From the NCBI GenBank assembly GCA_035487295.1, contig DATHMH010000025.1, forward strand, positions 1 to 64,000: a DNA stretch of 64,000 nucleotides, written 5' to 3'. Numbering within the stretch: the stretch's first letter is position 1; every line of letters starts with the position of its first letter. This stretch comes from QIAW01 sp035487295 (lineage in GTDB: Bacteria; Acidobacteriota; Terriglobia; Terriglobales; Acidobacteriaceae). The position numbers were made by a program, and so were the translations under genes. Positions 42,014-53,000 of the stretch are shown one piece after another. A model generated the notes under the pieces. The model was not told where the DNA came from. It worked only from the letters and a program-made list of their open reading frames with translations, and did no database searches.

Positions 42014-42283
42014 CCAATGAAACATAGGTATTGAACCGAACCTTACTCGGCGAGACAAACCAGGATTTTACACGCAATGGACTAAGGGGCAGTTTATGAA
42101 AGCCGTGTTACGATCAGGTGAATAGTCTGTTAAGGTCTGATGAATTGGCCCGCGTCTTTCCTACTTGCGCCAATTCAGCTAAAATTTTGGTTCTTTCCTG
42201 AACTACAAGTTGTCTAATTTGTACGAGTTCTGATCGTCATTGATTATCAAAGTCTTGGTGGCACGAATGCCCGGAGGCATGGG

Positions 42284-44908
42284 TTGATCTCTCGCGCTGA
42301 TCGGCTGCGAATCACAATTTTTCTTCTGCTGTTAACCTGTTGCGCGCTTTCGCAACCTGCTTCGGTCGAGTTGCGTCCCCGATTCCTGCCGCAGGATACC
42401 GGCGCTCCCGGTCTGGATCAGGCGCTCAGAAAACTCAAAACCACCGCGCGTCTGCTGCAAACCACGGCGCATCCTGACGATGAAGATGGCGGCACGCTGA
42501 CTATGCAGGCGCGGGGTAGGGGAGCCGAAGTCATGCTGATGTCGCTGACCCGCGGTGACGGCGGACAGAACAAGACCGGCAGCAACCTGTTCGATGAGCT
42601 GGGCGTGTTGCGCACTCTGGAGCTGCTCGAAGCTGCCCGCTACTATGGTGTTGATGTTCGCTTCAGCCGCGTCGCGGACTTTGGATACTCCAAAACTGCC
42701 GAGGAAACCTTCCAGAAATGGGGAGGCCACGAGATTGCCCTGGCCGATATGGTGCGCGTGATTCGCGAATTTCGCCCGGACGTCGTTGCCTCCGACTGGT
42801 CGGGGACGCCCAGCGACGGCCACGGACACCACCAGGCCAGCGGCATCTTAACGCCTGAAGCCGTGCAAGCCGCCGCCGATCCCAGTCGCTTTCCCGAGCA
42901 GATCAAAGAAGGATTGCTGCCCTGGCAGGTAAAAAAACTTTATATTCGCACGCGAAGCAGCGAAGACTACACCGTGCGCTTTGAAACGGGAAAGGTTGAT
43001 CCCGATTTGGGCACTTCTTATGCGCAGATTGGGATTGAAGGATACAGCCACCAAAAATCACAGAACGCTTCTCTTTTCTCAGCGAGACCCGGCCCCAATT
43101 ATCGAATGTACAAGCTGGTGCAATCCGTATTTTCCAACCGGCCCGACGTGGACAAACGTGAAGAAGATTTTTTCGATGGCATCGATACTACGCTCACAGG
43201 CCTTGTGAGCCGCCTGGGAAAGGAAGAATCGCAGGTGCTGTTCCTGCTGCCCGCATTAAAGGAAATTGAGGCCAATGTCGATCAGACGGTTGCCACCCGC
43301 TCTCCTGAGCCATTGTTGGCTGCAGGGGAAGAACTCAACAAGCTTATTCCCCAGGTGGAGCAGTCACATCTTTCCGTTGCAACCAAACAGGATTTGCTGC
43401 TGAACCTCAGGACAAAATCTCGGGAGTTCGAAGATGCATCTCGCTTGGCTTTGGGGCTCAATTTTCAAGTCTCTCGCGATGTGCCCTTGCAATTGCTGGT
43501 GCCCGGTCAAAGCGTCAGACTCACCGCTCGCTTGCAGAACAATGGCAAGCGCCAGATTACGGTGAAGCAGATTGCTCTGGATTTGCCCGAAGGTTGGCAA
43601 CAGAAAACTGCGCCTGAATCCGCCAAAATGTTGTCGCCCGGTGAGTCAGCCAGCGTTGAGTTTACGGTGGCCGTGCCGGCCAACGCCGAGATTACCCGTC
43701 CTTACTGGCATCGTAACGAGCCCGACAAAGAAAATATTTTTACCATTGACGATCCCCGCTATCAGACGCTTCCATTGCCGCCGCCTCCGGTACGCGCGCA
43801 CGTAGCTTACGAGTTTTCCGGAAAGGCCGGTGTTGTTCATACAAACGCCAGCGCTCAGGTAAATGGCAAGGATACGGATCTGACCGTCGTACCGGCGTTT
43901 TCGGTGCTCATGCAGCATGCCACCGCGGTAATTCCAGCAGGCAAGAAATCAGCGATGGATGAAGACGTAATCGTTCGCAGTAACCTCTCAACCCCAGCAG
44001 AAGCAATCGTGCGCCTGCAAGTTCCCGGCGGCTGGCATGCGAATCCTGCATCGCAGAAAGTCGTGTTCAATAAAGCCGGGGAGGAGAAGACCGCGCACTT
44101 TGAACTCGAGCCTGAAGCTCCGAGTGAGACTCGCACCCAGATCAGCGCCGAGCTGGAATACAAAGGCAGAAAATATGACGAAGGGTTCAGCGTAGTCACG
44201 CGCGACGACATTGCGGCCTTCTACTACTATCAGCCTTCAATTCAGAAGATCAGCGTGGTCAAAGTCGCTCTACCGGAGAACCTCAAGATCGGCTATATAG
44301 AAGGCGCGGGTGATGATATTTTGCCCTCGCTGCAACAGCTTGGCCTCAACGCGCGGCTGGTCAGCCCGGATGAACTGAAGAGCGGCGATCTGAACCAATA
44401 TGGCGCCATCGTTCTCGGCATACGTGCCTACGACACTTGCGAAGACGTAAGAAAATATAATCAGCGTCTGCTTGATTTTGTGAGCCAGGGCGGCACCCTG
44501 CTGGTGCAAAATAATTTTGACGTGGACACCTTCAACGCCGGCAGGTACACGCCTTATGCCGCGCAGCTTGGCCGTCAGCGAGTAAGCGTGGAAGAAGCCC
44601 CGGTTGAGATGCTGGCGCCGCAAGACGCAATCTTTAATTTCCCTAACAAAATAACAGCACATGATTTCGACGGATGGATCCAGGAGCGGGGCATAAACTT
44701 TATGGCGCAGTGGGATGACAAGTTCCAGCCGCTCCTGGCCTCGGGTGACCCTGGCGAGACTCCGCTCAAGGGCGGATTGCTGCAGGCCAGGGTAGGCAAG
44801 GGAACTTACATTTATACCGGCTACGCATTCTTTCGCCAGTTTCCCGCCGGTGTGCCGGGCGCGATCAGGCTCTATGTGAATATTCTGTCCGCAGGGCATC
44901 AGCCCTGA
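42284..44908 (+). CDS. Secreted PIG-L family deacetylase, multidomain
   Basis: The protein has 874 residues. TTG start with GGAGG upstream, then a signal peptide (ITIFLLLLTCCALSQPA). N-terminal PIG-L/LmbE domain: zinc motif TAHPDDEDGG, then DGHGHHQASG with the distal His ligands. Central beta-sandwich domains (about 380-640) include a NEW3-like module (LVPGQSVRLTARLQNNGKRQ). The C-terminal ~200 residues resemble a class I glutamine-amidotransferase fold without an obvious catalytic Cys (IEGAGDDILPSLQQLGLNAR, AIVLGIRAYDT). Such proteins likely deacetylate N-acetylglucosamine-containing glycans. It lies 13 bp before the permease gene. Confidence 0.9.
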   Translation: MISRADRLRITIFLLLLTCCALSQPASVELRPRFLPQDTGAPGLDQALRKLKTTARLLQTTAHPDDEDGGTLTMQARGRGAEVMLMSLTRGDGGQNKTGSNLFDELGVLRTLELLEAARYYGVDVRFSRVADFGYSKTAEETFQKWGGHEIALADMVRVIREFRPDVVASDWSGTPSDGHGHHQASGILTPEAVQAAADPSRFPEQIKEGLLPWQVKKLYIRTRSSEDYTVRFETGKVDPDLGTSYAQIGIEGYSHQKSQNASLFSARPGPNYRMYKLVQSVFSNRPDVDKREEDFFDGIDTTLTGLVSRLGKEESQVLFLLPALKEIEANVDQTVATRSPEPLLAAGEELNKLIPQVEQSHLSVATKQDLLLNLRTKSREFEDASRLALGLNFQVSRDVPLQLLVPGQSVRLTARLQNNGKRQITVKQIALDLPEGWQQKTAPESAKMLSPGESASVEFTVAVPANAEITRPYWHRNEPDKENIFTIDDPRYQTLPLPPPPVRAHVAYEFSGKAGVVHTNASAQVNGKDTDLTVVPAFSVLMQHATAVIPAGKKSAMDEDVIVRSNLSTPAEAIVRLQVPGGWHANPASQKVVFNKAGEEKTAHFELEPEAPSETRTQISAELEYKGRKYDEGFSVVTRDDIAAFYYYQPSIQKISVVKVALPENLKIGYIEGAGDDILPSLQQLGLNARLVSPDELKSGDLNQYGAIVLGIRAYDTCEDVRKYNQRLLDFVSQGGTLLVQNNFDVDTFNAGRYTPYAAQLGRQRVSVEEAPVEMLAPQDAIFNFPNKITAHDFDGWIQERGINFMAQWDDKFQPLLASGDPGETPLKGGLLQARVGKGTYIYTGYAFFRQFPAGVPGAIRLYVNILSAGHQP

Positions 44909-44921
44909 CAGATACCTCAAA

Positions 44922-46394
44922 ATGACACAACCATCGGAACTCAGGCGCGACATCGGGGTCCTGAGCGCAACCGCGCTGAACATGATTGACATGATCGGCG
45001 TGGGGCCGTTCATTACTATTCCGCTCATTATCAGCGCGATGAGCGGCCCGCAGGCCATGCTGGGCTGGGTTCTCGGAGCCGCGCTGGCCATGTGCGACGG
45101 CATGGTGTGGGCCGAGCTGGGAGCCGCCATGCCGGGGTCGGGCGGCTCGTATCGTTACTTGAAAGAGATTTATGGGCCCAAAATGGGAAAGCTGTTTTCG
45201 TTTCTCTTCGTCTGGCAGCTGTCTTTCAGTGCGCCGCTTTCTATCGCAACCGGATGCATAGGTCTGGCGTTGTATACCTCTTATTTGTTTCCCGCGCTGG
45301 CGCCTGCCTGGATAGAGCGCGCGTTTTCGCTTACCCTGCCACTGCTCGGGGCCATGCAAATACGTCTCACGGCGAACGGCGCAACTTGCGTGGCCATTGC
45401 CGCCTGTCTGCTGGCGCTAATTCTGCTTTACCGCCGTATTGCAATCGTGAGCAGGCTTTCCCTGATGCTATGGATCGGAGTGCTGGGAACCATCGCCTGG
45501 GTCATCATTACCGGCCTCACTCATTTCAGCGCTGCCCGGGCCTTTGATTTTCCTCCGCATGCGTTTCATCCGGATCGAGGATTCCTGGCGGGTTTGGGAG
45601 CGGCGTTGCTGGTGGCGGCCTACGATTATTGGGGCTACTACAACGTCTGTTTTTTGGGGGATGAGGTCAAAGATCCAGCGCGCACCATTCCCAAAGCGCT
45701 GATCTATTCGGTTGCCGCCGTGGCAGCGATTTATATCGTGATGAACATCAGCATCCTCGGCGTCATACCCTGGCGTGAGCTGGATGCAGCGGCAAAATCG
45801 CAAACCCATTTCTACGTGGTCTCCACCATGATGGAAAGAGTCTATGGCCACTGGGCGGGAGTGCTGGTCGCGCTTCTCATTATGTGGACAGCGTTTGCCT
45901 CCGTCTTCTCGCTCTTGCTGGGATACTCTCGCGTGCCTTATGCCGCTGCCGCGGACGGTAACTACTTCACTGTATTCAGGCGCGTTCATCCCGTGCACCG
46001 GATTCCACATGTTTCGCTGCTGGCGCTGGGCGCAGTTGCTGTGCTGTTTTGTTTTTTGCGGCTGGCCGATGCTATTGCCGCCCTGGTGGTCATTCGGATC
46101 ATCATTCAGTTCCTGGTGCAAGCCGTAGGATTGCTGCTCTGGCGCAGCCGTAATCCTGCAGCTCCGCGGCCATTTCGCATGTGGCTCTATCCGATTCCCG
46201 CATTGCTCGCCATCGCTGGATTTCTATATGTCCTGATTGCCCGCAGGAATTTTGCCAGGGAATTGCGCTATGCTGTCGCGATCATTCTGGCTGGCCTGGT
46301 TGTTTTCCTGATCCGTTCCTGGAAAAACCGCGAGTGGCCCTTTGGTACCGCCGGGGGAAAAGTTAAGCCGAAACAGATTCCGGCTGCTCACTAA
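44922..46394 (+). CDS. APC family amino acid permease
   Basis: The protein has 490 residues with about 12 membrane helices. The helix 1 motif LSATALNMIDMIGVGPFITIP matches the substrate-binding unwound GxG region of APC transporters. PGSGGSYRYLKEIYGPKMGK and DEVKDPARTIPKALIYSV are classic family signatures. It imports an amino acid or polyamine, probably by proton symport; specificity is not readable. It is co-directional with, and 13 bp after, the PIG-L gene, so it is possibly one transcript. Confidence 0.93.
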   Translation: MTQPSELRRDIGVLSATALNMIDMIGVGPFITIPLIISAMSGPQAMLGWVLGAALAMCDGMVWAELGAAMPGSGGSYRYLKEIYGPKMGKLFSFLFVWQLSFSAPLSIATGCIGLALYTSYLFPALAPAWIERAFSLTLPLLGAMQIRLTANGATCVAIAACLLALILLYRRIAIVSRLSLMLWIGVLGTIAWVIITGLTHFSAARAFDFPPHAFHPDRGFLAGLGAALLVAAYDYWGYYNVCFLGDEVKDPARTIPKALIYSVAAVAAIYIVMNISILGVIPWRELDAAAKSQTHFYVVSTMMERVYGHWAGVLVALLIMWTAFASVFSLLLGYSRVPYAAAADGNYFTVFRRVHPVHRIPHVSLLALGAVAVLFCFLRLADAIAALVVIRIIIQFLVQAVGLLLWRSRNPAAPRPFRMWLYPIPALLAIAGFLYVLIARRNFARELRYAVAIILAGLVVFLIRSWKNREWPFGTAGGKVKPKQIPAAH

Positions 46395-46442
46395 GCTACA
46401 CTTCGAACGTCCTAACTGTTTGCACCCAAGGAGGATTTCAAC

Positions 46443-47066
46443 ATGAAAAATGCCGTGATTGCGATCTTGTTCTGCCTGATATTAATTGCCGGAGCAATGG
46501 CCCAGGAGAAACCAAAAGACACATCAAAAGAGCAGCCCGCAGCCGCTTCGCAGCCTGCGACCCCGCCGCCTGCCGCATCACAACCCACGATCGCAATGGT
46601 GCTGGACCGCCAGCTCAGCAATCTGGAAAAGGACTTTGTCCCCGCAGCTGAGGCCATGCCGGAAGATAAATTTAATTTTGCCCCGAGCAATGGCGAATTC
46701 AAAGGGGTGCGCACTTTTGCCCAGCAGGTGCGGCATGTGGCCGCTACCAATCTTGTTGTCTCCGCCGGCCTGTTGCAGGAAAAGCCCCAGGTTGATCCTT
46801 CACTGGACAACGGCCCTGAAGATGTCAAAAGCAAGGATGACATTGTAAAGTTGCTCAAGGAATCTTTTGCACTGGCCCACAAAGCGATTGCCACTATCAA
46901 CGAAAAGAACGTGACCGAGATGGTGCCGAACCCCTGGAATCCAGAGCGCAAAGTCTCGCGGCTCGGCTTGGCGACTCTGATGACCGCACACAGCTTTGAT
47001 CATTACGGACAAATGGTCGAGTACCTGCGCATGAACGGAATTATTCCGCCCGCAAGCCGGAAATAA
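46443..47066 (+). CDS. Exported DinB family protein
   Basis: The protein has 207 residues. A strong AAGGAGG precedes the ATG. Signal peptide MKNAVIAILFCLILIAGAMA, then a Pro/Ala/Gln-rich linker (about 20-45) and a DinB four-helix domain with metal-site candidates VRHVAATN and TAHSFDHYGQMVEY. Exported DinB proteins are common in Acidobacteria; function unknown. It stands alone between the permease and a convergent operon. Confidence 0.87.
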   Translation: MKNAVIAILFCLILIAGAMAQEKPKDTSKEQPAAASQPATPPPAASQPTIAMVLDRQLSNLEKDFVPAAEAMPEDKFNFAPSNGEFKGVRTFAQQVRHVAATNLVVSAGLLQEKPQVDPSLDNGPEDVKSKDDIVKLLKESFALAHKAIATINEKNVTEMVPNPWNPERKVSRLGLATLMTAHSFDHYGQMVEYLRMNGIIPPASRK

Positions 47067-47087
47067 AACATGGTGTAATGTCGCGAT

Positions 47088-47672
47088 CTACCTGACGCTG
47101 CTGTCAATTTGCGGTTCCGTGGATGGACCCCTGAATGCTAGCAAGCTATCCAGCAGGCTCTTGGGGCTCTTCTCCGCCAGCACCAGCCTGCGGTTTTCGG
47201 GCATGAGAAAGCCTTCGTGCATGGCGTGGTCGAAGAGCGCCAGCAGGGATTGGTAATAATTCTCTACATTCAGAAGTCCGCAGGGTTTCCGGTGTATTCC
47301 GAGTTGCGACCAGGTGAGCACCTCGCAGAATTCTTCGAAGGTGCCAAATCCGCCTGGCAGAGCGATGAAGCCATCAGAAAGGTCAGCCATCAGCGCCTTG
47401 CGCTCGTGAATGGAGCGCACCACGCGCAAATCCTGCAATCCCTGATGGGCCAGTTCGCACTGAACCAGGGCTTCGGGGATGATCCCGGTCACATGGCCTC
47501 CTTTTTCAAGGACTGCATCGGCTATGGTTCCCATTAGCCCTACCTTCGCGCCGCCGTAGACCAATCCAATACCGCGTGCGGACAGCAGGTGTCCCATTTC
47601 CATCGCAGCTTTGCGGTAAGACGCGTGGCGTCCCAGGTTAGAGCCGCAGAACACGCAGATTCGCTTCATCAA
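47088..47672 (-). CDS. LOG family protein (nucleotide 5'-monophosphate phosphoribohydrolase-like)
   Basis: The protein has 194 residues. The N-terminal ICVFCGSNLGRHASY Rossmann strand and the family signature ALPGGFGTFEEFCEVLTW (PGGxGTxxE), preceded by VRSIHERKALM, identify a LOG/TIGR00730 protein. These cleave the N-glycosidic bond of (cytokinin or purine) riboside monophosphates. Its start overlaps the stop of the winged-helix/TPR gene by 4 bp, so the two are co-translated, an odd pairing. Confidence 0.93.
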   Translation of the reverse strand: MMKRICVFCGSNLGRHASYRKAAMEMGHLLSARGIGLVYGGAKVGLMGTIADAVLEKGGHVTGIIPEALVQCELAHQGLQDLRVVRSIHERKALMADLSDGFIALPGGFGTFEEFCEVLTWSQLGIHRKPCGLLNVENYYQSLLALFDHAMHEGFLMPENRRLVLAEKSPKSLLDSLLAFRGPSTEPQIDSSVR

Positions 47673-49624
47673 GACGCGTCCGCGAGTCTAAGTTTTTTCA
47701 ACAACTCCTTGAATCTTGGATCAGGCCGGACAAAATCGAAATAACAATTCACCTTAAGCTGGATCATCATGCTTGATCGCTGGTCATACGCCTTTTGCAG
47801 ATACTCCAGTGTCTTCTCTTTGTCTCCCAGCGAGGCATAACCGGCCGCTATCAGAAAAGGCGATTGCTCTGTTTCGATACCATGCTTGATGTCATAGGTC
47901 CTGGCCTCTTCGTAGCCGCTGCTTTTATAGATTTTCATCAGTGTGTCGGCGGCATCGTTCTCACGGCTCAGCGCCAGCATTTCGCGCCGCTCTTCGATAG
48001 CTCGGGCATAGTCCTTTTTATGCTCATAGACAATGACCAGTCCATCGTGGGCATAGAGAAAATTTGGATCCAATTCCAGACACTTCTTCATGGCAGGTTC
48101 GGCCAGGTCATATTGACCCGAAAATAAATAAAGCCAGGCCAGGCTTGAGGCCACCCGCGCTGAAACCGGATCAAGCGCCATGGCCGCTTTCGCTTCGCGC
48201 GCAGCAGCATCGATATCTCCCACTGCGCGATAGTAGGAAAGAATGCGCAGATGAGCATCAGGATCGTTGGGGCTGAGTTCTAATGCTTTTTGCAATTCGT
48301 TATGCGCTGCCGGCCAATCCCAGTCGTAGTTCAGCAAGATCGTTCCCAGAACGCCATGGGCGTGGGCCAGGGAGGCATCGATCTCCAGCGCCTTTTCGGC
48401 CATGCTTTTCGCTTTAGGCATGGCAACATCTGGCGGAGAAATGCCGACCGAGGCCAGCGCCGTGTAGCAATCGGCCATGCCGGCATAAGCATCTGCATAC
48501 TCGGCATCTATTTGAATGGTTTGCTCGAAGAAATCGCAGCTTTTCTTAAAGCTCTCAGGGTTCCACTGGAAAAAGAAGTACCGGCCTTTCAGGTAGGCTT
48601 CGTAGGCCTCAGGTGGCGGAACATGCGTTCTTGCGACTAACTGCTGCGCCTGCTCCGGCGTCAGGTTGATGCGGACCTTTTGGGCAATAGCGCGCGCCAG
48701 ATTGTCTTGCACGCTGAGAATATCTTTGACTTCGCTGTCGAAGCTCTCGGCCCACAGGTGCTGGTCTTTGCGGGCGTCAATGAGCTGCGCTGTAATGCGT
48801 ACTTTGTTTCCGATGCGTGTGACCGAACCTTCAACTATTGCTTCAACTTTCAGGTCTTTGGCAATATCCGGCAAGGATTCGCGCGCATCCTTATAGCGCA
48901 TGACCGAGGTACGAGAACTGACCCTCAGGTCCGGTACTTTGGCCAGGTCAGTGGTCAACTCTTCTGTAACTCCGTCGGCAAAATAATCCTGCCCCGAGTC
49001 TCCAGAGAGGTTTTGCAACGGCAGCACTGCTATGGAATTGAAAGGATGGCCCACATCTCGCCATTGTGCCCACCTTTCATGCAGCGTGGGATAAAGCGCC
49101 AACACGGCCACCAGGAGCGCCAAAAGCGATGCGGCATAAATGGTCCAACGGCGCCCAGATTGCGGCTTGGAAGACAGGCTCTCTGGAGCCGGCGTCGCAA
49201 CCGTCTTGTCAGCAATTGCAGGCAGGCCCTGTTTGGCCGGAAGAATTGCCTTTTCTACAGGTGCATCCGGTGGTGCGCCCACCACTGCGGCGAGAAAGCG
49301 ATATCCGACCCGGGGAAGGGTCTCAATGAAGCGAGGGCTGGCTGGATCATCGTTCAAGATCGCCCGTAACTTGGCAATGGCCTTGTTCAACCCCAAATCA
49401 AAATCAACAAATGTGTCCCCTGGCCATATTTTTCCCTGCAATTCCTGCCGGGTGACCACTTGTCCGGGCTTTTCCAGCAGGGTAGCCAGCACTTGAAAGG
49501 GCTGTCGCTGGATGCTGATCTTGGTCCCAAATTTGCGCAACTCGAAGGTGCGCAGGTCAGCCTCGAAGACCGCGAAACGCAATACACGTTGCCCCGGAAC
49601 CGGGCTTTGCAGAGGAGCTGCCAT
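47669..49624 (-). CDS. Winged-helix, membrane-anchored TPR protein (CadC-like regulator)
   Basis: The protein has 651 residues. An N-terminal OmpR-type winged helix (about 15-110: FEADLRTFELRKFGTKI, LLEKPGQVVTRQELQGKIWP, LPRVGYRFLA) precedes one membrane helix (IYAASLLALLVAVLALYPTL). A FlgO/adenylate-cyclase-associated-like region (SIAVLPLQNLSGDSGQDYFA, LWAESFDSEVKDILSVQDNL) and five or more TPR repeats follow (about 350-640). This architecture is greatly expanded in Acidobacteria and resembles one-component membrane regulators such as CadC. The ligand and target are unknown. Confidence 0.92.
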   Translation of the reverse strand: MAAPLQSPVPGQRVLRFAVFEADLRTFELRKFGTKISIQRQPFQVLATLLEKPGQVVTRQELQGKIWPGDTFVDFDLGLNKAIAKLRAILNDDPASPRFIETLPRVGYRFLAAVVGAPPDAPVEKAILPAKQGLPAIADKTVATPAPESLSSKPQSGRRWTIYAASLLALLVAVLALYPTLHERWAQWRDVGHPFNSIAVLPLQNLSGDSGQDYFADGVTEELTTDLAKVPDLRVSSRTSVMRYKDARESLPDIAKDLKVEAIVEGSVTRIGNKVRITAQLIDARKDQHLWAESFDSEVKDILSVQDNLARAIAQKVRINLTPEQAQQLVARTHVPPPEAYEAYLKGRYFFFQWNPESFKKSCDFFEQTIQIDAEYADAYAGMADCYTALASVGISPPDVAMPKAKSMAEKALEIDASLAHAHGVLGTILLNYDWDWPAAHNELQKALELSPNDPDAHLRILSYYRAVGDIDAAAREAKAAMALDPVSARVASSLAWLYLFSGQYDLAEPAMKKCLELDPNFLYAHDGLVIVYEHKKDYARAIEERREMLALSRENDAADTLMKIYKSSGYEEARTYDIKHGIETEQSPFLIAAGYASLGDKEKTLEYLQKAYDQRSSMMIQLKVNCYFDFVRPDPRFKELLKKLRLADAS

Positions 49625-50027
49625 TGGGAGAAAAGTCTAACATTCCTCGCTGGCGACAGAAAACGGGAAAATACAATTTCGGGAATGTTTTAAATAAAGA
49701 CCTTTGTAATCAATAGCTTGAATGGGAATACGCATTCCTCTCCCGGAGCATTGACCATTCCAGGTGCAAGGATTTACAACCAGCATATTGTCAGTGAATT
49801 GGGGAAGGAAGTAAACGTTTGGCCGATACAGGCATACCTGGATCGGCCAACGTTTCATAAGCAGGCAAATGAGCGAAATCCGTTCCGCGATGTTCACAAT
49901 CTGCCTTCGTCTAGCGGGCTTTTTTCTTGCTATGGCTATGAAATTTCGCTCACAACCGTCAGAAGGCGTCAGCGTGATCGAAGCCCAGTGCTTAAAGACG
50001 TAATTCCGGATTCCAGCAGAAAATCTT
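49625..50027. other. 403-bp gene-free region
   Basis: It separates divergent genes (TPR regulator and VCBS protein). It holds the long hairpin at 49813-49855 and a T-run (TTTTTT about 49919-49924) after AGCGGGC. No riboswitch consensus I know matches it. A minus-strand frame crosses it but does not look like protein. Confidence 0.5.
49813..49855. promoter_or_regulatory. 43-base near-perfect hairpin upstream of the VCBS gene
   Basis: The arms AAACGTTTGGCCGAT and ATCGGCCAACGTTT pair with one bulged base. Inside them CAGG and CCTG pair around CATA, so almost the whole element folds. It is about 170 bp upstream of the start codon. It could be an operator, an RNA structure or a mobile repeat end. 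Confidence 0.5.
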
Positions 50028-53000
50028 ATGAAGTCGTCCATATTGTCCGCCAATTTCAGGCTGATTCTAATTTTCATAACCGCAGTAATTCCTTTCCTGT
50101 CTACGACCAGCCAGGCCGGCGGGTTTCAGCCCGCCGTTCCTTATACGGTGGGTTCGTTTCCTTCTTTTGTCGCGGTCGGCGATTTCAATGGAGACGGGAG
50201 TCCAGATTTAGCGGTAGAAAATTTTGGCGGCACGATCAGCGTTTTCACGGGCAATGGAAATGGGACTTTTCAGCCAGCCACAAATTACACTGCGGCCTCT
50301 CCTGGTGGCATCGTTGTTGCCGACTTCACGGGAGATGGAAAGCCTGACATAGCGACCGCCGACTATTTTGGCGGCAAAGTTAGAATTCTCATCAACAATG
50401 GCTCCGGTGCGTTCCCCACGAATATGGAATTTACCGCCGGGACTGGTCCCGTTTATATTGCGGCCGGAGATTTTAACGGTGATGGCAAACCGGATTTAGT
50501 AGTAGCCAATTCTTCCACCAACGAAGTCAATGTATTGCTGAACACCACCACAGGTGGCATCTTGAGTTTCTCTGCTCCAACTCCATACACGGTAGGAACG
50601 GCGCCATTTTTTGTAGGCGTCGCCGACGTGAACGGCGACGGAAAGCTCGACCTTATTACTGCTAACAGCTCCAGTAATGACGTAAGTGTTTTGTTGGGGA
50701 ACGGCAACGGCACATTTGCCCAAGCCTCCAACTTTCCGGCGGGGCCGGCGCCAAGTTCTGTAGCAGCCGGAGACTTCAATGGCGACGGCAAAGTCGACTT
50801 GGCCGTTACTAACTACGGGCCTTCTACCGTAACCATTCTGCTGGGAAATGGCACCGGAACCAGTGGAGGTTTTCAGTTATCGAGCACTATTAGCGTAGGG
50901 ACGAATCCTAATTCCATAGCCGCGGTTGATTTGAATGGTGGGGGAAAACTGGACCTGGTTACTGCCAACTACACAGATGGAAGTGTGAGCGTCTTGCTGG
51001 GGCACGGCGATGCTACTTTTCAGGCTGCTGCTCCGTACGCCGCTGGATCGAGTGCAAATTTCCTGGCCGTTGGCGATTTCAATAAGGATGGGGTCCCCGA
51101 TTTAGCCGTAGTCAACGATAATGCCAGCGGCAACATACCGGCGACAAATACAGTCAGCGTTCTGCTCGGCAACGGCCTCTTCGCTTTCCACACTGACTTT
51201 GCCGCTGGAGCCAATCCCATTGCCGTAGTCGCAGGCGATTTTAGCAAAGATGGAAATCAAGACGTAGCGGTTGCCGATAACGGCGGCAACGGCATAAGCG
51301 TCCTGCTGGGAAATGGCGCGGGGGGCTTGGGTGCTGCTAATCCTTTTGCTACTGGCGCGGGCCCATTTGATATAGCCATTGGCGATTTCAACAATGATGG
51401 TAACCCTGATCTTTTTGTAGCTAATTTTACCGGCAGTTTTGCGACGCCTCTGCGCGGTGTTGGCGATGGAACCTTCGCGGTAAAATCCGGAGTTTTCGAT
51501 AGCAATACCTTCAATCCTGCTGATGCGGCACTTGCCGACTTCAACGGCGATGGCAAGCTGGATGTCGCCATGGTCGAGAATGGCAACAACAAAGTCAGTG
51601 TCTTCCTGGGCAAAGGCGATTTCACATTTCCCATGAATGCTGATTACGCCGTTGGCGCAAACCCTATTTCCATTGCCGCGGGCGACTTCAACGGCGATGG
51701 CAAGCCCGACCTGGTGGTTGCCGACCTGAATGGCGCAGCCGGCGCCAATCTCAGCGTGTTGTTGAATAAAGGCGATGGTACTGGGGTCTTCCTTCCTGCC
51801 GCTTCCTACGGTGCTGGAACCAACCCTAATGAGGTGCAGGCAGGCGATTTTAATGGCGACGGCAAATTGGATATCGCAGTCGCTAACTTCGGCAGCAACA
51901 ATGTCAGTATCCTTTTGGGAAATGGCGATGGCACCTTCCAACCCGCGCATAACTTTGCCGCCGGGAGCAATCCCGCTGCGCTCGTAGTCGCCGATTTTAA
52001 TGGCGATGGAAAACTGGATTTAGCTGTGGCCAATTATGGCAGCAATGACGTGAGCGTGCTTCTGGGCAAGGGCGACGGAACCTTCAATCCACAAACCCGG
52101 TATGCGGCAGGCTCTTTGCCCAATTCCATCGCTGCCGCTGACTTTAACAACGATGGTGCCCTCGATCTGGTCGTCGCCAATAAAGGCGGAAACGTAAGTA
52201 TCCTCTTGAATCGCGCTGGAACCACAGGCACCTCTTCCAGCTCTGCGAATCCGTCGCTCTTATCGCAAAGCGTGACCTTCACTGGCGCAGTTGCAGCCAA
52301 TATTGCAGGATCAGGCGCCCCGACCGGCACGGTCACATTCAAAGAAGGCGCCACCGTGCTGGGATCGGGCCCGCTCGATGGCTCCGGCCATGCCACCTTC
52401 GCGACCTCTGCACTCTCGTTGGGAACCCACGTGATCACGCCCCTTTATTCTGGTGACCTGAGCTTTGTTTCACACACCCTGCCGGCCATTACTCAAGTCG
52501 TGAATGTGGGCACCCTCACGGCGCTGGTGAGCAGTCAGGACCCATCCGGGGATGGGCAAAGTGTGACTCTCACGGCAACCGTTACCCCATCCGCAGGCAA
52601 CAGCATTCCTACGGGAACTGTGACTTTCCTGCAGGGAGCATCTCCTATCGTCAATTGCACGAATGTGGCTCTGGACAACACCGGAACGGCGCAGTGCATT
52701 ACTCCCGCCCTGACCGTGGGCACCTACACCTTTAAGGCCAGCTATCCTGGCGACGGAAATTTTTTGAGCAGCCTCTCGCCGCCCCTGACCCAGGCTGTAG
52801 AGTTCTCAAGTTCTACATTTGTGTCTTTATTTGATTCTAATTCGAGTTGCTGCGCAGCCATCTACGCTCTGAAGTTTCGCCAGAGAATTGCTATTTTTTC
52901 ATCGCTGACTTTTGAAAATGGTGGACCGGTGCCGGTTGGCACAGTCACGTTCTACCTCGATGGCAAGCCTTTTGGCTCATCGGTGTCTTTGGACGGGGCC

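Noticed and set aside
45468..46121. 217-codon frame antisense to the amino acid permease
   Set aside because: Shadow frame opposite a real transporter gene.
49637..50077. 146-codon minus-strand frame over the gap before the VCBS gene
   Set aside because: No ribosome site, random composition, and it runs through the hairpin and into the VCBS start.
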